Shown here piece by piece: positions 48,048 to 57,266 of a stretch of DNA of 64,000 nucleotides (position 1 is the first letter of the stretch; every line of letters begins with the position of its first letter). The position numbers and the translations under genes were made by a program. The notes under the pieces were generated by a model. It saw only the letters and a program-made list of their open reading frames with translations, had not been told where the DNA came from and searched no databases. Source of the DNA: Archaeoglobales archaeon (GTDB taxonomy: Archaea; Halobacteriota; Archaeoglobi; Archaeoglobales; Archaeoglobaceae); assembly GCA_011605865.1 (NCBI GenBank), contig JAAOZI010000020.1:1-64000 (forward strand). The letters run 5' to 3'.

Positions 48048-49733
48048 ATGGTATCGTTAAAAGATTTAGAGAAAAAGATAGAGAAATACTTGCCACCAAA
48101 AGAACTCTGGCCAGAGTTCAAGATACCAAAAGACTTCTATGAGAGTCTACCCCAAAATCTAAACTTGGCGGAGGAAATTCTTGAAAAAACTGCAGAAAAA
48201 AGAAAGCACAAGGTTGCCATTTACTTCGAAGATCAGAAATACACCTATAGAGAGCTTTCAGAACTCTCAAACAAGCTAGCTTCTGCACTTACGGAACTGG
48301 GCGTAAAGCCGCTAGATAGAGTGGCAATTCGCTTCTCTAACATTCCAGAAGCCGTGATCTCGAACTTCGGCATACTGAAGACTGGAGCTCTACCCGTAAC
48401 TTTACATCCAAGATGGAGCAAAAAGGAAGTTCTTCACGTTCTTAACGATAGTGGGGCTAAACTGTTGATCACAGAGAAAGATCTGCTAAAGGAGGTCAAC
48501 GAGGTAAAGTCCGAGCTGAAGTATCTTCAAAACGTTATTGTGGTTGGCGATGGAGAGGGATACCTCAGTTTCGGGGAATTAATTAAAAAGGGAAGCAGAA
48601 AATTTGAACCGGTAGAGGTTCCTAAAGACTCTCCTGGAGTTCTGCTTTATACCTCCGGAACTACAGGTCCTCCAAAAGGAGTTGTCCACTTTATACCCGG
48701 CATACTGACTGTAGTGAGAAATGTAGGAAACTACGTCTGGAAGCTTACGGATGAGGATGTCTTTGGAAGCGCGGCGCCGATTACATTTGCCCTAGGCTAT
48801 GGAGGACTGGCACTAATTCCATACTACTTTGGAAGTGCAGTCTCTCTTATGAGACAGCCAGCGCCAGATTACGTTTTCTCCATGATAGAGAAGCACGGAG
48901 TAACTGTTATGAGCATGGCTCCTACTTGGTACAGAAAGACATTACCTGTACTGGATAAATTATTGCAAAAGTACGACACAAGCACGGTTAGATTGTTCAC
49001 AGGAGGAGGGGAAGCTTTCGGAGCCGATGCAATCAAGGCTTGGTATGAGAAAACTGGGAAGATGATTGCAGAGGGCTTTGGAGCAACAGAGCTTTTCTAC
49101 ATTTCAATATCTAATGCTGTAGCCCCCAAACCAAAACCCGGCTCAATTGGTATGCCTGTACCTGGCGTGGAGGTCAACATAGTTGATCCGGAGAACTTCC
49201 AGCCAATAACGGAGCCTAGAAAGGAAGGATTAATGTTAATAAAAGCACCTTGTGGAACGGTTTATTGGAATCCGTATGCTGAGGATAACAAGTTGCTGAA
49301 GAAAATGAAAAAGGATGTTTTGATGAAGAGTGTGGCCTTAGGAGATCTAGCATACAAAGATGAAGAAGGTTACATATGGTTTGCAGGGAAGGGAGAAGAC
49401 ATAATCAAGAGCTCCGGTTACAGAATTGGAGCGGATGAGATCGAAGTGACTCTTATGGGCCATCCAGCGGTTGATGATGCCGGCGTTGTAGGGGTTCCAC
49501 ATCCCGTGAGGGGAGAAGACGTTGTAGCATTTGTAGTGCTAAAGAAGGGCTATGAAGCAAGTGAAAAGACTAAGAAAGAAATCTACGAATACCTCCAAGC
49601 TAACCTTGCAAAGTACAAGTTGCCAAGAGAGATATTCTTTGTGGAGAGTCTACCCAGACATCTAACTGGCAAGTTGCTGAGAAGAGAACTAAAGGAAATT
49701 GCAAAGAAAATGTACACGCCCAAAGGAGATTGA
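48048..49733 (+). CDS. AMP-forming acyl-CoA synthetase
   Basis: 561-residue member of the ANL superfamily that activates a carboxylic acid with ATP and CoA. LLYTSGTTGPPKGVVH is the P-loop near 205, EGFGATELFYISISN near 340 the adenylate-binding A5 motif, LGDLAYKDEEGYIWFAGKGEDIIKSSGYRIGADEIE the A7-A8 hinge, and LPRHLTGKLLRREL has the A10 catalytic Lys. The N-terminus (FKIPKDFYESLPQNLNLAEEILEKTAE) resembles medium-chain and aryl-CoA synthetases. Substrate unknown. Genes for CoA transfer and Liv/OFA transport nearby suggest an imported organic acid. It is convergent with livF. Confidence 0.9.
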   Translation: MVSLKDLEKKIEKYLPPKELWPEFKIPKDFYESLPQNLNLAEEILEKTAEKRKHKVAIYFEDQKYTYRELSELSNKLASALTELGVKPLDRVAIRFSNIPEAVISNFGILKTGALPVTLHPRWSKKEVLHVLNDSGAKLLITEKDLLKEVNEVKSELKYLQNVIVVGDGEGYLSFGELIKKGSRKFEPVEVPKDSPGVLLYTSGTTGPPKGVVHFIPGILTVVRNVGNYVWKLTDEDVFGSAAPITFALGYGGLALIPYYFGSAVSLMRQPAPDYVFSMIEKHGVTVMSMAPTWYRKTLPVLDKLLQKYDTSTVRLFTGGGEAFGADAIKAWYEKTGKMIAEGFGATELFYISISNAVAPKPKPGSIGMPVPGVEVNIVDPENFQPITEPRKEGLMLIKAPCGTVYWNPYAEDNKLLKKMKKDVLMKSVALGDLAYKDEEGYIWFAGKGEDIIKSSGYRIGADEIEVTLMGHPAVDDAGVVGVPHPVRGEDVVAFVVLKKGYEASEKTKKEIYEYLQANLAKYKLPREIFFVESLPRHLTGKLLRRELKEIAKKMYTPKGD

Positions 49734-50396
49734 TCAAATAAAAAATTTTTTCAAAATTTTTTCCCCACCCTCTTTTTCTCCTGCGTATAGAAGTTTCCCA
49801 TTTGTGAGAACACAGATGTAATCGCTCATTGAAAAAATCTTCTCCAGCTCGTCGTGCGTGACAACCAGAATTCCCCTTTTTCTTCCCTCCTCTTCTAGCA
49901 ATTTAATTATTCTTTCCTTTATCTTTTCATGCAAACCTTGAAACGGTTCGTCGAGTAGCAAATATTTCGAATTTTTTGCAAAAGCTCTTGCCAGAATTAC
50001 CATTTGTCTTTCTCCACCGCTCAGATCCCTAGCTTTTTTCTCAGAAATCTTTTTTAGTTCTGGAAAGTATTCATATGCTCTATTCCTATCGCAAAATCTT
50101 AAGTTCTCGTCAACCGTGAGAGACAAGGGCAATTTCATCCTCTCAGGGGCCATTATGATTCCTAATTTTACTCTTTCATGTGCCTTTTTCATAGTTATGT
50201 CAAGGCCATCTAGTAATATTTTCCCGGAACTCGGTCTAAGCAGTCCGGCAAGAATTTTGAGCAAAGTCGTCTTCCCGCTACCATTTGGGCCTGCTATAAG
50301 ATTTATTCCCCGATCGAAGCACAGATTTACCGAATCAAGTATTTTTTTCGAGTTCATGGTTAGAGATATCTCAACTGCTTCCAACAATTTTACCAC
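49734..50396 (-). CDS. livF: branched-chain-amino-acid-type ABC transporter ATPase LivF
   Basis: 220 residues. Walker A AGPNGSGKTTLLKIL near 37, signature LSGGERQMVILARAF near 125, Walker B YLLLDEPFQGLHEK near 148, switch His in VVTHDELE. Gene order LivK-H-M-G-F fits. The start is a GTG at 50396, with AAGGGGTGG upstream and the preceding gene overlapping by 26 nt. The final bases form a T-rich stretch shared with the end of the convergent synthetase gene, possibly a two-way terminator. Confidence 0.88.
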   Translation of the reverse strand: MVKLLEAVEISLTMNSKKILDSVNLCFDRGINLIAGPNGSGKTTLLKILAGLLRPSSGKILLDGLDITMKKAHERVKLGIIMAPERMKLPLSLTVDENLRFCDRNRAYEYFPELKKISEKKARDLSGGERQMVILARAFAKNSKYLLLDEPFQGLHEKIKERIIKLLEEEGRKRGILVVTHDELEKIFSMSDYICVLTNGKLLYAGEKEGGEKILKKFFI

Positions 50397-50991
50397 CCCT
50401 TATCTCAAGCATCTGTGATGCGATGGTTTTCAGTATCTTAGTTCTGTGTGCCGTGATTATCATGGAAATTTCACTTCCCCTCTTCTTGAGAAACTCAAGA
50501 ACAACCTCCACATTTTCAGCGTCAAGCGATGCGAAAGGTTCGTCGAGTAGCGCTAGTTTAGGCTTCAATGCAAAACACATCGCAAGCTGCAACAACTTTA
50601 CCTTTCCCTGTGATATTTCTTTCGCTTTTTTGAAGAGGACATCTTCTAGATTTAATTCTTTGCAGATCTCAGCCGTATAGTCTGTTTCTCTTGCTGCTAA
50701 AAGAACATTCTCGTGAACTGTTAGATTCCAAAAAACTCTCGGTATTTGGAATGCCATTGCAACGCCGAGTTTGACTATCTCCTGCGGAGCTTTATTAGTT
50801 ATCTCCCTCCCGTTAAAAAATACCCTTCCACAACTGGGTTTTTCAAATCCTGAAATTATCTTAAGCAGAGTTGTTTTGCCGCTTCCATTGGCACCGTAAA
50901 TTCCGAGTATTCCATTTTTCAAGCTAAATGTTACATTCTTCAAAACAACATTTCTGCCAAACATTTTAGACACTTCTATCACTTCTAGCAT
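50371..50991 (-). CDS. livG: ABC transporter ATPase LivG
   Basis: 206 residues, shorter than the usual 250. Walker A YGANGSGKTTLLKIISG near 34. AFQIPRVFWNLTVHENVLLA and the signature-like ISQGKVKLLQLAMCFA follow, where Q-G replaces the G-G of LSGGQ. Walker B is KLALLDEPFASLDAEN and the switch is ITAHRTKIL. The shortened loop and altered signature suggest a divergent subfamily, but the catalytic residues remain. It overlaps both neighbours. Confidence 0.85.
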   Translation of the reverse strand: MLEVIEVSKMFGRNVVLKNVTFSLKNGILGIYGANGSGKTTLLKIISGFEKPSCGRVFFNGREITNKAPQEIVKLGVAMAFQIPRVFWNLTVHENVLLAARETDYTAEICKELNLEDVLFKKAKEISQGKVKLLQLAMCFALKPKLALLDEPFASLDAENVEVVLEFLKKRGSEISMIITAHRTKILKTIASQMLEIRGGKIVGSS

Positions 50992-51808
50992 AACTCTGAG
51001 TATATGAAGCTAAAATCAAGGCTACTGCATAAATTGCATAATGAAACTCTGGCACATAGGGTGAAAGGAACCAAGAAAGAAAAACTACCGTGTAGCTTCC
51101 TAGAATACTCGACCAAATTTTCCCTTGTCCAATGGTTGCTGCAACAAATGGAAACAGAGAAAAATAGGGGGAAAATACACCGGGCGATACGTGGCCGAAA
51201 ATTGCCGCATGTAAGATCCCCGCAATAGATGCCAGGCTACATGAAATCGCGAATCCGAATACTTTGAACGGTAGGGAATTTATGCCTATAGCTTTTGCTG
51301 CGATTTCGTCATCTCTCACGGCTTTTACTTTCAAACCAAAATATGAATTTGAAATTTTCCAGATTAGCAGACACGACAAGATTAGAATTGTCACAGAAAT
51401 GAGATAAATTAGATCCAAGTTTATCGAGGGAGCTCTAAATCCTTCCTCACCACCTTTACCTTCAAAAACAATGTGGTGCGCCAAATACCATAAGAATACT
51501 GAAAAAACAAAACTTGCAAATGGAAAGGTATGCTTCCCAAAAATTGATAACGGAAACAATAGAAAAGTTGTAAGGGGGGAGAAGAAAAGAAGTAGGGGAT
51601 TAATTGCAAATAGGTATGCAGAGACACCGAAAGGTATTGAATGACCAAGGCTTGCCCAGCCCAAATCTTTTTCCAAATATAACCAAGATACAGTAAAAAT
51701 TGCCAGAGTTAAAGCAGAAGCTGCTAGCAGTTTTGTATAGCAATCTAAGAATACTGGTAAGATTAGTAACACCAGTACTAGAATCCGGATTGCTATACTA
51801 ACCAACAT
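50966..51808 (-). CDS. livM: ABC transporter permease LivM
   Basis: 280 residues with about eight hydrophobic segments, starting with IAIRILVLVLLILPVFLDCYT. The family EAA-like region GLKVKAVRDDEIAAKAIGINSLPFKVFGFAISCSLASIAGILHA is clear in the second half, and PYFSLFPFVAATIGQGKIWSSILGSYTVVFLSWF follows. It overlaps livG and livH. With LivH it forms the channel for the solute bound by LivK. Confidence 0.87.
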   Translation of the reverse strand: MLVSIAIRILVLVLLILPVFLDCYTKLLAASALTLAIFTVSWLYLEKDLGWASLGHSIPFGVSAYLFAINPLLLFFSPLTTFLLFPLSIFGKHTFPFASFVFSVFLWYLAHHIVFEGKGGEEGFRAPSINLDLIYLISVTILILSCLLIWKISNSYFGLKVKAVRDDEIAAKAIGINSLPFKVFGFAISCSLASIAGILHAAIFGHVSPGVFSPYFSLFPFVAATIGQGKIWSSILGSYTVVFLSWFLSPYVPEFHYAIYAVALILASYTQSYARSDRSV

Positions 51809-52482
51809 ACTCCGAAAGAGGTCGGTAAAAGTAGGATATAAGCTTTCTCTCTAAAAACGTTTGCAATTGTTGCTATGAAGAGTGAAAAGATCATGTAGAG
51901 CCAGCCAATTGTTGGGCTTATTACTCTTCCAGAAAGATACAGGCCCCCTATACTGCAGAAAAAAGCTGAAGAAATGACTAAAACAATAGCCCTAGCCTTT
52001 TCCGCATCAATTCCATATAACTCCGCATTTTCTATATCCTCCTCAATAACTTTCAGTTTTAACCTGCTGAAGGGTTTTTTTAGTTCAAATGCCAGAAATA
52101 GAATTAAAAAGGTTGCTGAAATCATAGAGGCCAAAAAGTGTTCAAAAACTAATTTATAACCAAAAAAATAGAATATCCTTGAATCCAGTAAAATGTTTTC
52201 AACTCTAAACAAGATTCTTAAAGCTTCTTCTATTGCTATTGCAATACCGAGAGAAAATATGGTTGCTTTACTCGCATCCATTCTTTTTGAACCGATATGT
52301 AACAAAAGACCAATCCAAGCGCCAAATATCGGTGTGATAAATAGGCTGAATACTGAAAGATATCCACCCAGTGTAAAAATTGAGCCAAACGATAAATTCA
52401 CAACTTTTGCAACTCTGTAGGAAAGTAGCACGCAAAGAGCGAGCGATGCATAAATTAGCGCCGAAAAAAATAATGAAATCAT
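51793..52482 (-). CDS. livH: ABC transporter permease LivH
   Basis: 229 residues, strongly hydrophobic, somewhat shorter than typical LivH (about 290). LALCVLLSYRVAKVVNLSFGSIFTLGGYLSVF near the start and the coupling region KLKVIEEDIENAELYGIDAEKARAIVLVISSAFFCSIGGLYLSG are characteristic. It lies between livK and livM with 4- and 16-nt overlaps. The partner order supports one transporter. Confidence 0.85.
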   Translation of the reverse strand: MISLFFSALIYASLALCVLLSYRVAKVVNLSFGSIFTLGGYLSVFSLFITPIFGAWIGLLLHIGSKRMDASKATIFSLGIAIAIEEALRILFRVENILLDSRIFYFFGYKLVFEHFLASMISATFLILFLAFELKKPFSRLKLKVIEEDIENAELYGIDAEKARAIVLVISSAFFCSIGGLYLSGRVISPTIGWLYMIFSLFIATIANVFREKAYILLLPTSFGVCWLV

Positions 52483-53615
52483 GAAACGACCTGTATTTTA
52501 CCTTCTCTATATATTCCTATAGTTCCCTGTAGCTTTTCGCTACCCCATTTAGCCTGATGATTTTCATCGAACTCATAAACTCCGGCAGCTCCGATGAAAG
52601 TTCCCCTTTCTAGGTTAGATATCAAGTCTCCCCCCCTTGCAGCTGCTTGCGTCACTATAAGGATAGCATCGTACGTTAAGATCCCTGCATAGTTGTTGGC
52701 CTCCGTTCCATAATACTTCCTATAGTCTTCGAAGTATTTCTTTGTTAAATTCGTTTTTGCTTTCACCTCTAGTGCTGCGGCCTGGAAAGCTATTCCACTA
52801 ATATTTAATTTCGCTAGAATATCCGGTAAGGCAAGCGTTCCACCGACAGAATATATAGTCGCATTTCCTCCTGCTAATCTGTACTCTCTCACAAAATCAA
52901 CACTACCCAAACCCGGATCACCAACAATGATAACTTCTACATCCTTTTTTGCTACTTCCTGCGCAACTCGTTTGTAATCCTCAGGAGAAACAGTTGGAGA
53001 TTTTACCCAAGATTCACCTCTGAACTCTGCTTTGGTTGAGTTCTTTATAAGACTGAACATTCCCAAGTTAAAGGTCTTCAAAGGCTCATACCCAATTAGA
53101 TAGTAGCTTTTTGCTTTTGTTTTTTCAAGAAATTCGATAGCCAAAATTCCCCAATAGCTTGTGTTGTACGCGTTTCTGAAAACGTATTTGTTTCCAGTTT
53201 TTACTTTGCTTTCAAGATCGGCTGAAGCTACACTCGCAACAAATACAACTTTGGATTCATTTGCGGTATCTGCTGCTGTCATCGCTTGCGGGCTTGAATA
53301 AGTACCCACTATTGCTGTTACACCCTCCCTTACAAGGCTTAAAAATGCAGTTTTTGTGGTTTCCGGTTTATCACCGCAATCGTATATAATGACTTTTACA
53401 TTATACCCCATCTCTTTTGCGTGTTTTTCGGCCAACTTTGCAGCATTTTCCATAACTAAGCCTGCAGAGGAGAATTCACCGGTTTTTGGGACTAGAACTC
53501 CAATCTTTATCTCAGGCATTTGGGGTTGCGGCGTTGGAGTTTGAGGAGGAGTTGCGCAGAACAATAGAAAAACTATGAGTCCCACAATCAGTCCAGCCTT
53601 TAGCTTTCCTATCAT
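52479..53615 (-). CDS. livK: Liv-type substrate-binding lipoprotein
   Basis: 378 residues. An N-terminal hydrophobic segment ending in LLFCATPP reads as a lipoprotein signal with Cys near residue 20, followed by a Pro/Thr-rich linker. The periplasmic-binding fold type I follows: EIKIGVLVPKTGEFSSAGLVMENAAKLA, AIVGTYSSPQAMTAADTANESKVVFV and NNYAGILTYDAILIVTQAAARGG. Such proteins bind branched-chain amino acids, amides or aromatic acids. Context points to an organic acid. GAGGAGGGG lies just before ATG 53615; the upstream promoter abuts IS-derived DNA. Confidence 0.87.
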   Translation of the reverse strand: MIGKLKAGLIVGLIVFLLFCATPPQTPTPQPQMPEIKIGVLVPKTGEFSSAGLVMENAAKLAEKHAKEMGYNVKVIIYDCGDKPETTKTAFLSLVREGVTAIVGTYSSPQAMTAADTANESKVVFVASVASADLESKVKTGNKYVFRNAYNTSYWGILAIEFLEKTKAKSYYLIGYEPLKTFNLGMFSLIKNSTKAEFRGESWVKSPTVSPEDYKRVAQEVAKKDVEVIIVGDPGLGSVDFVREYRLAGGNATIYSVGGTLALPDILAKLNISGIAFQAAALEVKAKTNLTKKYFEDYRKYYGTEANNYAGILTYDAILIVTQAAARGGDLISNLERGTFIGAAGVYEFDENHQAKWGSEKLQGTIGIYREGKIQVVS

Positions 53616-53649
53616 AAACGACCCCTCCTCTTATTTATTATTTCCCCAA

Positions 53650-53965
53650 CTTAAGAGTCGTCTCGCCCTAAAGGGCATGAGCCATTTTTACTATATGTGA
53701 CTATTCCACCCTAAAGGGCGGAGCTTCCGGCGTTTAGCTGGGGTTTTAGCTTTCCATCATCTGCCGGTTCAAAGCCAAGCTCCCCAATCCTATGCCTCTC
53801 GTCAAGGCATGGGCTATATTTGTTGTAAACAAGCCCGCATTTCGGCATTTGAATCCACTTCATTGACTTGGGCAACATGCCCGCATCTTAATTTTTACAT
53901 GTTTATTTATTTAAGCTTTTCTCATCCAATCCCCGAGGGGGATTCTCGTTTTAAGATGAGTTTGT
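53650..53965 (-). mobile_element. internally deleted IS200/IS605-type fragment
   Basis: On the minus strand it has a left-end block (GGATGAGAAAAGCTTAAATAAATAAACATGTAAAAATTAAGATGCGGGCATGTTGCCC, 53867-53930 region) nearly identical to the copy at 40.1 kb. A short ORF follows (MPKCGLVYNK...GELGFEPADDGKL), then right-end blocks with palindromes CCCTAAAGGG (53709-53718) and GCCCTAAAGGGC (53665-53676). No TnpA/TnpB core remains. The gap 53966-54201 is very AT-rich and holds the MFS gene promoter (CTTTTATAAAC near 54115) with AAGGTG as ribosome site. Confidence 0.55.
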
Positions 53966-54201
53966 GAGACTCTAAGGTCTTGACTTGAGTTTCCATTCCA
54001 TTCGCGGAGTCATTAGGAGTATACACTATGCTAACAAACATAAAAAAAGCTTCAAATTTCTAATGAGAATTTTATTTTTAATTTATTACATAATTAATTT
54101 AAGTTTTTCAAAAACTTTTATAAACTTAAGAAGACATTTACAAATGTTAAAAAAAGATAGAATTTAAAAAAGAAAAAGTAGTTAGTAATAAGGTGTTGCC
54201 T

Positions 54202-55476
54202 ATGTCTGAAGTAAAACTACTTGGCATGGAGCCGGAAAAGGGCAGATGGGTATTGGTTTTGGCGGGTTTGATTATAAACATAGCCTTAGGAGCGATATAC
54301 GCCTACAGCATAATCCAAATACCAATCAGAAAGCTATTTGAAACTGTTTACGGTTTGAAACCGACAGCAACCGAGATGCAGTTGCCCTTCATCGTTTTTC
54401 TACTCCTATTTGCACTTACAATGCCGCTGATGGGGAGATATATCGAAAAGCACGGGCCTAGAAAAATAGCAATCCTTGGCGGAATCGTTGTTGGTATAGG
54501 CTGGTTTGCTGCCTCATTTGCAACGTCTCCAATTTCTCTGGTATTCCTTTATGGAGTAATAGGCGGAATAGGTGTGGGAATAGCATACAACTGTCCGATT
54601 GTCACTTCAGGAAGGTGGTTCCCTGACAGGCGTGGACTTGCTGTGGGTTTAACTGTTCTGGGTTTCGGATTCTCGGCTGCGATTACGGGACCGCTGATGG
54701 ATTTCCTGATGGCAGCTTATGGTGTGGAGAACTCCCTACGCATGCTCGGAGTTCTTTACGCGGCCATAATCATTGTATGCGCTTTGGTTCTCCGCTTCCC
54801 TCCCGCAGGATGGACACCAAAGGGGTGGAAACCGCCCGAGAGCGCTGCTAAAGCTCCAACGGTAGATTTCATGCGGAATGAGATGGTCAAAACAAAGACT
54901 TTCTATGGTCTCTGGATCTGTTACACAATAGGGACGCTAGCAGGTTTACTTGCTATTGGTGTTTCAAAGCCTGTAGGTCTTGAGGTTGCAAAGAATATCG
55001 GTATATCGGAGAAAGAGATTTCCGCAATGCTTACAGCACTCGTGATTCCGTTTGCATGCTGCAATGGATTCGGAAGACCGCTTTTTGGATGGATAGTAGA
55101 CAGGCTTAAACCCATGAGAGCGGCTTTGATATCTTTCACGCTGATCTTCTTGGCTTCGATGGCGATGTATCTCTATCCTGCATCCCTCGCAGTATACACA
55201 ATAGTCTTTGCAATACTCTGGCTTAATTTGGGTGGATGGCTTGCAATTGCTCCAGCTTCGACTGCAGCTTTCTTTGGAGTAAAGGACTATGCCAGAAACT
55301 ATGGACTAGTTTTTACAGCTTATGGAGCCGGAGCCGTGATAGGAAACTTGCTAGTAGGACAGGCAAAAGATATCTTCGGGGCATACATCGCAGCGTTTCC
55401 CTATGTTGCAGTGCTTGCAATCCTTGGCTTAATCTTAGCGGCAACACTACTGAGACCACCTGTAAAGAAAACATAA
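54202..55476 (+). CDS. MFS transporter, oxalate/formate antiporter (OFA) family
   Basis: 424 residues, 12 predicted membrane segments. RWVLVLAGLIINIALGAIYAYSIIQIPIRKLF is the OFA N-terminus. LMGRYIEKHGPRKIAILGGIVVGIGWF carries the MFS loop 2-3 motif, GIGVGIAYNCPIVTSGRWFPDRRGLAVGLTVLGFGFSA the loop 4-5 region, and RPLFGWIVDRLKPMRAA the second repeat. It probably exchanges or imports a carboxylate. Start ATG 54202 with AAGGTG upstream. It stands alone, followed by a T-rich stretch (55487-55515) that can act as terminator. It is a plausible transporter for the acid handled by the CoA enzymes. Confidence 0.85.
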   Translation: MSEVKLLGMEPEKGRWVLVLAGLIINIALGAIYAYSIIQIPIRKLFETVYGLKPTATEMQLPFIVFLLLFALTMPLMGRYIEKHGPRKIAILGGIVVGIGWFAASFATSPISLVFLYGVIGGIGVGIAYNCPIVTSGRWFPDRRGLAVGLTVLGFGFSAAITGPLMDFLMAAYGVENSLRMLGVLYAAIIIVCALVLRFPPAGWTPKGWKPPESAAKAPTVDFMRNEMVKTKTFYGLWICYTIGTLAGLLAIGVSKPVGLEVAKNIGISEKEISAMLTALVIPFACCNGFGRPLFGWIVDRLKPMRAALISFTLIFLASMAMYLYPASLAVYTIVFAILWLNLGGWLAIAPASTAAFFGVKDYARNYGLVFTAYGAGAVIGNLLVGQAKDIFGAYIAAFPYVAVLAILGLILAATLLRPPVKKT

Positions 55477-55623
55477 AAATATTTTAATTTTTTAATTTAT
55501 TTTCTTTTTAAGTCTGAGCGCTTGTGAATTGCAGAGTATTAGCAACGGTAGCTTTTGACAGAAATGGATTTTAATTGAACACACCGAAATTCCTAGTTTA
55601 GCTAGAGGGGGTGTCAGCTCCAA

Positions 55624-55696
55624 AGCCGCCGGCGGGATTTGAACCCGCGACCTGGTGATTACAAGTCACCCGCTCTGCCAGCTGAGCCACGGCGGC
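55624..55696 (-). tRNA. tRNA-Thr (UGU anticodon)
   Basis: The minus strand folds as a standard cloverleaf: acceptor GCCGCCG pairs with CGGCGGC, D-arm GCTC..GAGC, anticodon stem GGTGA/TCACC with loop CTTGTAA (anticodon TGT), and T-arm GCGGG-TTCGAAT-CCCGC. The discriminator base is T, as in other archaeal tRNA-Thr. CCA is not encoded and no intron is seen. Confidence 0.96.
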
Positions 55697-55790
55697 TTCA
55701 AATTTCTTTTGCATTTCTGTATTTTTTCTGTATTTAAAGTCTTTTCTTTTCACTTAGCAAATTTAAAAAGCAGATCCGACACGCAACTAT

Positions 55791-57266
55791 ATGCATTGGG
55801 CCGATGTGATAGCTTCAGAACTCATTGAAATTTCTAGTTTTCACCGAATAGGTACCGGTATATCTCCTTCCGGACATATCCATCTAGGCAATTTAAGGGA
55901 GATGGTTACAGCAGATGTGGTAAGAAGGGCATTGATAGAAGCGGGCGGAAAAGCTGAAATAGTTTACATAGCAGACGACATGGACCCTCTAAGGAGAAGG
56001 TATCCTTTCTTGCCAGAAAAATATTCAGAATTCGTTGGAATGCCCCTGTGCAAAATTCCTGATCCATCTGGCTGTCATGAAAGTTATTCAGAACACTTCT
56101 TGCAACCTTTTCTTGAATCTCTCGAAATATTAGGCATTCCTGTACAAACGAGAAGAGCTAGCGAGATGTATCGGGAAGGATTATACGAAGAAGCCATAAA
56201 GATCTCCTTGAAAAATAACGAGAAAATAGCGCGTATAATAAGGGAAGTAACCGGAAGAGAACTAGAAGAAGACTGGTATCCTTTCATGCCAATCTGCGAG
56301 AGTTGCGGAAGAATAAATTCAACAAAGGTAACTGGATTCGATGATAAGTGGGTTTACTATTCATGTAGCTGCGGAAATATTGGTAAGGTCAGCTACAAGG
56401 GCGGTGGGAAGCTCAGCTGGCGTTTAGACTGGGTTGCAAGGTGGAAAATCCTGGGAATAACCTGTGAACCATTCGGAAAAGATCATGCAACGGCTGGAGG
56501 AAGTTATGATACTGGAAAAAGACTTGCAAGAGAAATATTCGATTATCCTCCTCCATTTCCAATTCCATACGAATGGATTCACCTGAAAGGCGTTGGAGCC
56601 ATGAAGAGCTCAAAAGGAATAGTAATTCCAGTAAGAGACCTTGTCGAGACTCTGCCACCAGAAATTGTTAGGTATATTATAATAAGAGCAAAACCGGAGA
56701 GACATATAGAATTCGATCCAGGACTTGGATTGCTTGAAATTATAGACGAATTTGAGGAAAAGTTCAAAGAAAAAGACAGGAGTGTTCAGTTAAGTTTGGT
56801 TCATGAAGTCAACTACTCAGAAGTCCCCCTCAGACATCTGATAGTTGTTGGCCAGATAGCTAACTGGAATTTGGAAAGAGTACTTGAAATTCTTGAAAGG
56901 AATGGATACAAAAGGGAGGATGTAAGATCAGACGTTGAAAGAAGACTGAAGTACTGCAAGGTTTGGTTGGAGAAATATGCCCCAAAAAATCTAAGATTCG
57001 AATTGATAAGTGGAAAAGTGGAGATCAGCGAAGAGGAGAAGAGTTTCATCGAAAGATATTCGGAAAGATTAAAAGAAGACATGAACGCAGAGGAAGTCCA
57101 CAAACTCGTTTACGAAGTTGCAAAGGAAGTAGGAATAGATGCGAACAGAGCTTTTAAGACAATTTACAGGATCCTGATAGGCAAGGATTATGGACCAAGG
57201 CTAGGTTATTTCATAAAATCACTTGGAGTTGACTGGGTCAAGAAGAGGTTTTATGAAGCGTATTGA
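55791..57266 (+). CDS. lysK: lysyl-tRNA synthetase, class I
   Basis: 491 residues. The class I signatures are GHIHLGN (HIGH) near residue 30 and MKSSKG (KMSKS) near 268. A zinc-binding insert CESCGRIN...YSCSCGN lies near 168-193. The C-terminal helical domain recognises the anticodon. Class I LysRS is found in most archaea and a few bacteria. ATG 55791 is preceded by no strong ribosome site; TTTAAAAAG about 25 nt upstream suggests a leaderless mRNA. It overlaps the radical SAM gene by 14 nt. Confidence 0.95.
   Translation: MHWADVIASELIEISSFHRIGTGISPSGHIHLGNLREMVTADVVRRALIEAGGKAEIVYIADDMDPLRRRYPFLPEKYSEFVGMPLCKIPDPSGCHESYSEHFLQPFLESLEILGIPVQTRRASEMYREGLYEEAIKISLKNNEKIARIIREVTGRELEEDWYPFMPICESCGRINSTKVTGFDDKWVYYSCSCGNIGKVSYKGGGKLSWRLDWVARWKILGITCEPFGKDHATAGGSYDTGKRLAREIFDYPPPFPIPYEWIHLKGVGAMKSSKGIVIPVRDLVETLPPEIVRYIIIRAKPERHIEFDPGLGLLEIIDEFEEKFKEKDRSVQLSLVHEVNYSEVPLRHLIVVGQIANWNLERVLEILERNGYKREDVRSDVERRLKYCKVWLEKYAPKNLRFELISGKVEISEEEKSFIERYSERLKEDMNAEEVHKLVYEVAKEVGIDANRAFKTIYRILIGKDYGPRLGYFIKSLGVDWVKKRFYEAY

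Noticed and set aside
55477-55623. Possible small RNA between the MFS gene and tRNA-Thr
   Set aside because: Only a T-rich terminator-like stretch and ordinary AT-rich DNA are visible; no C/D or H/ACA box set I could defend.
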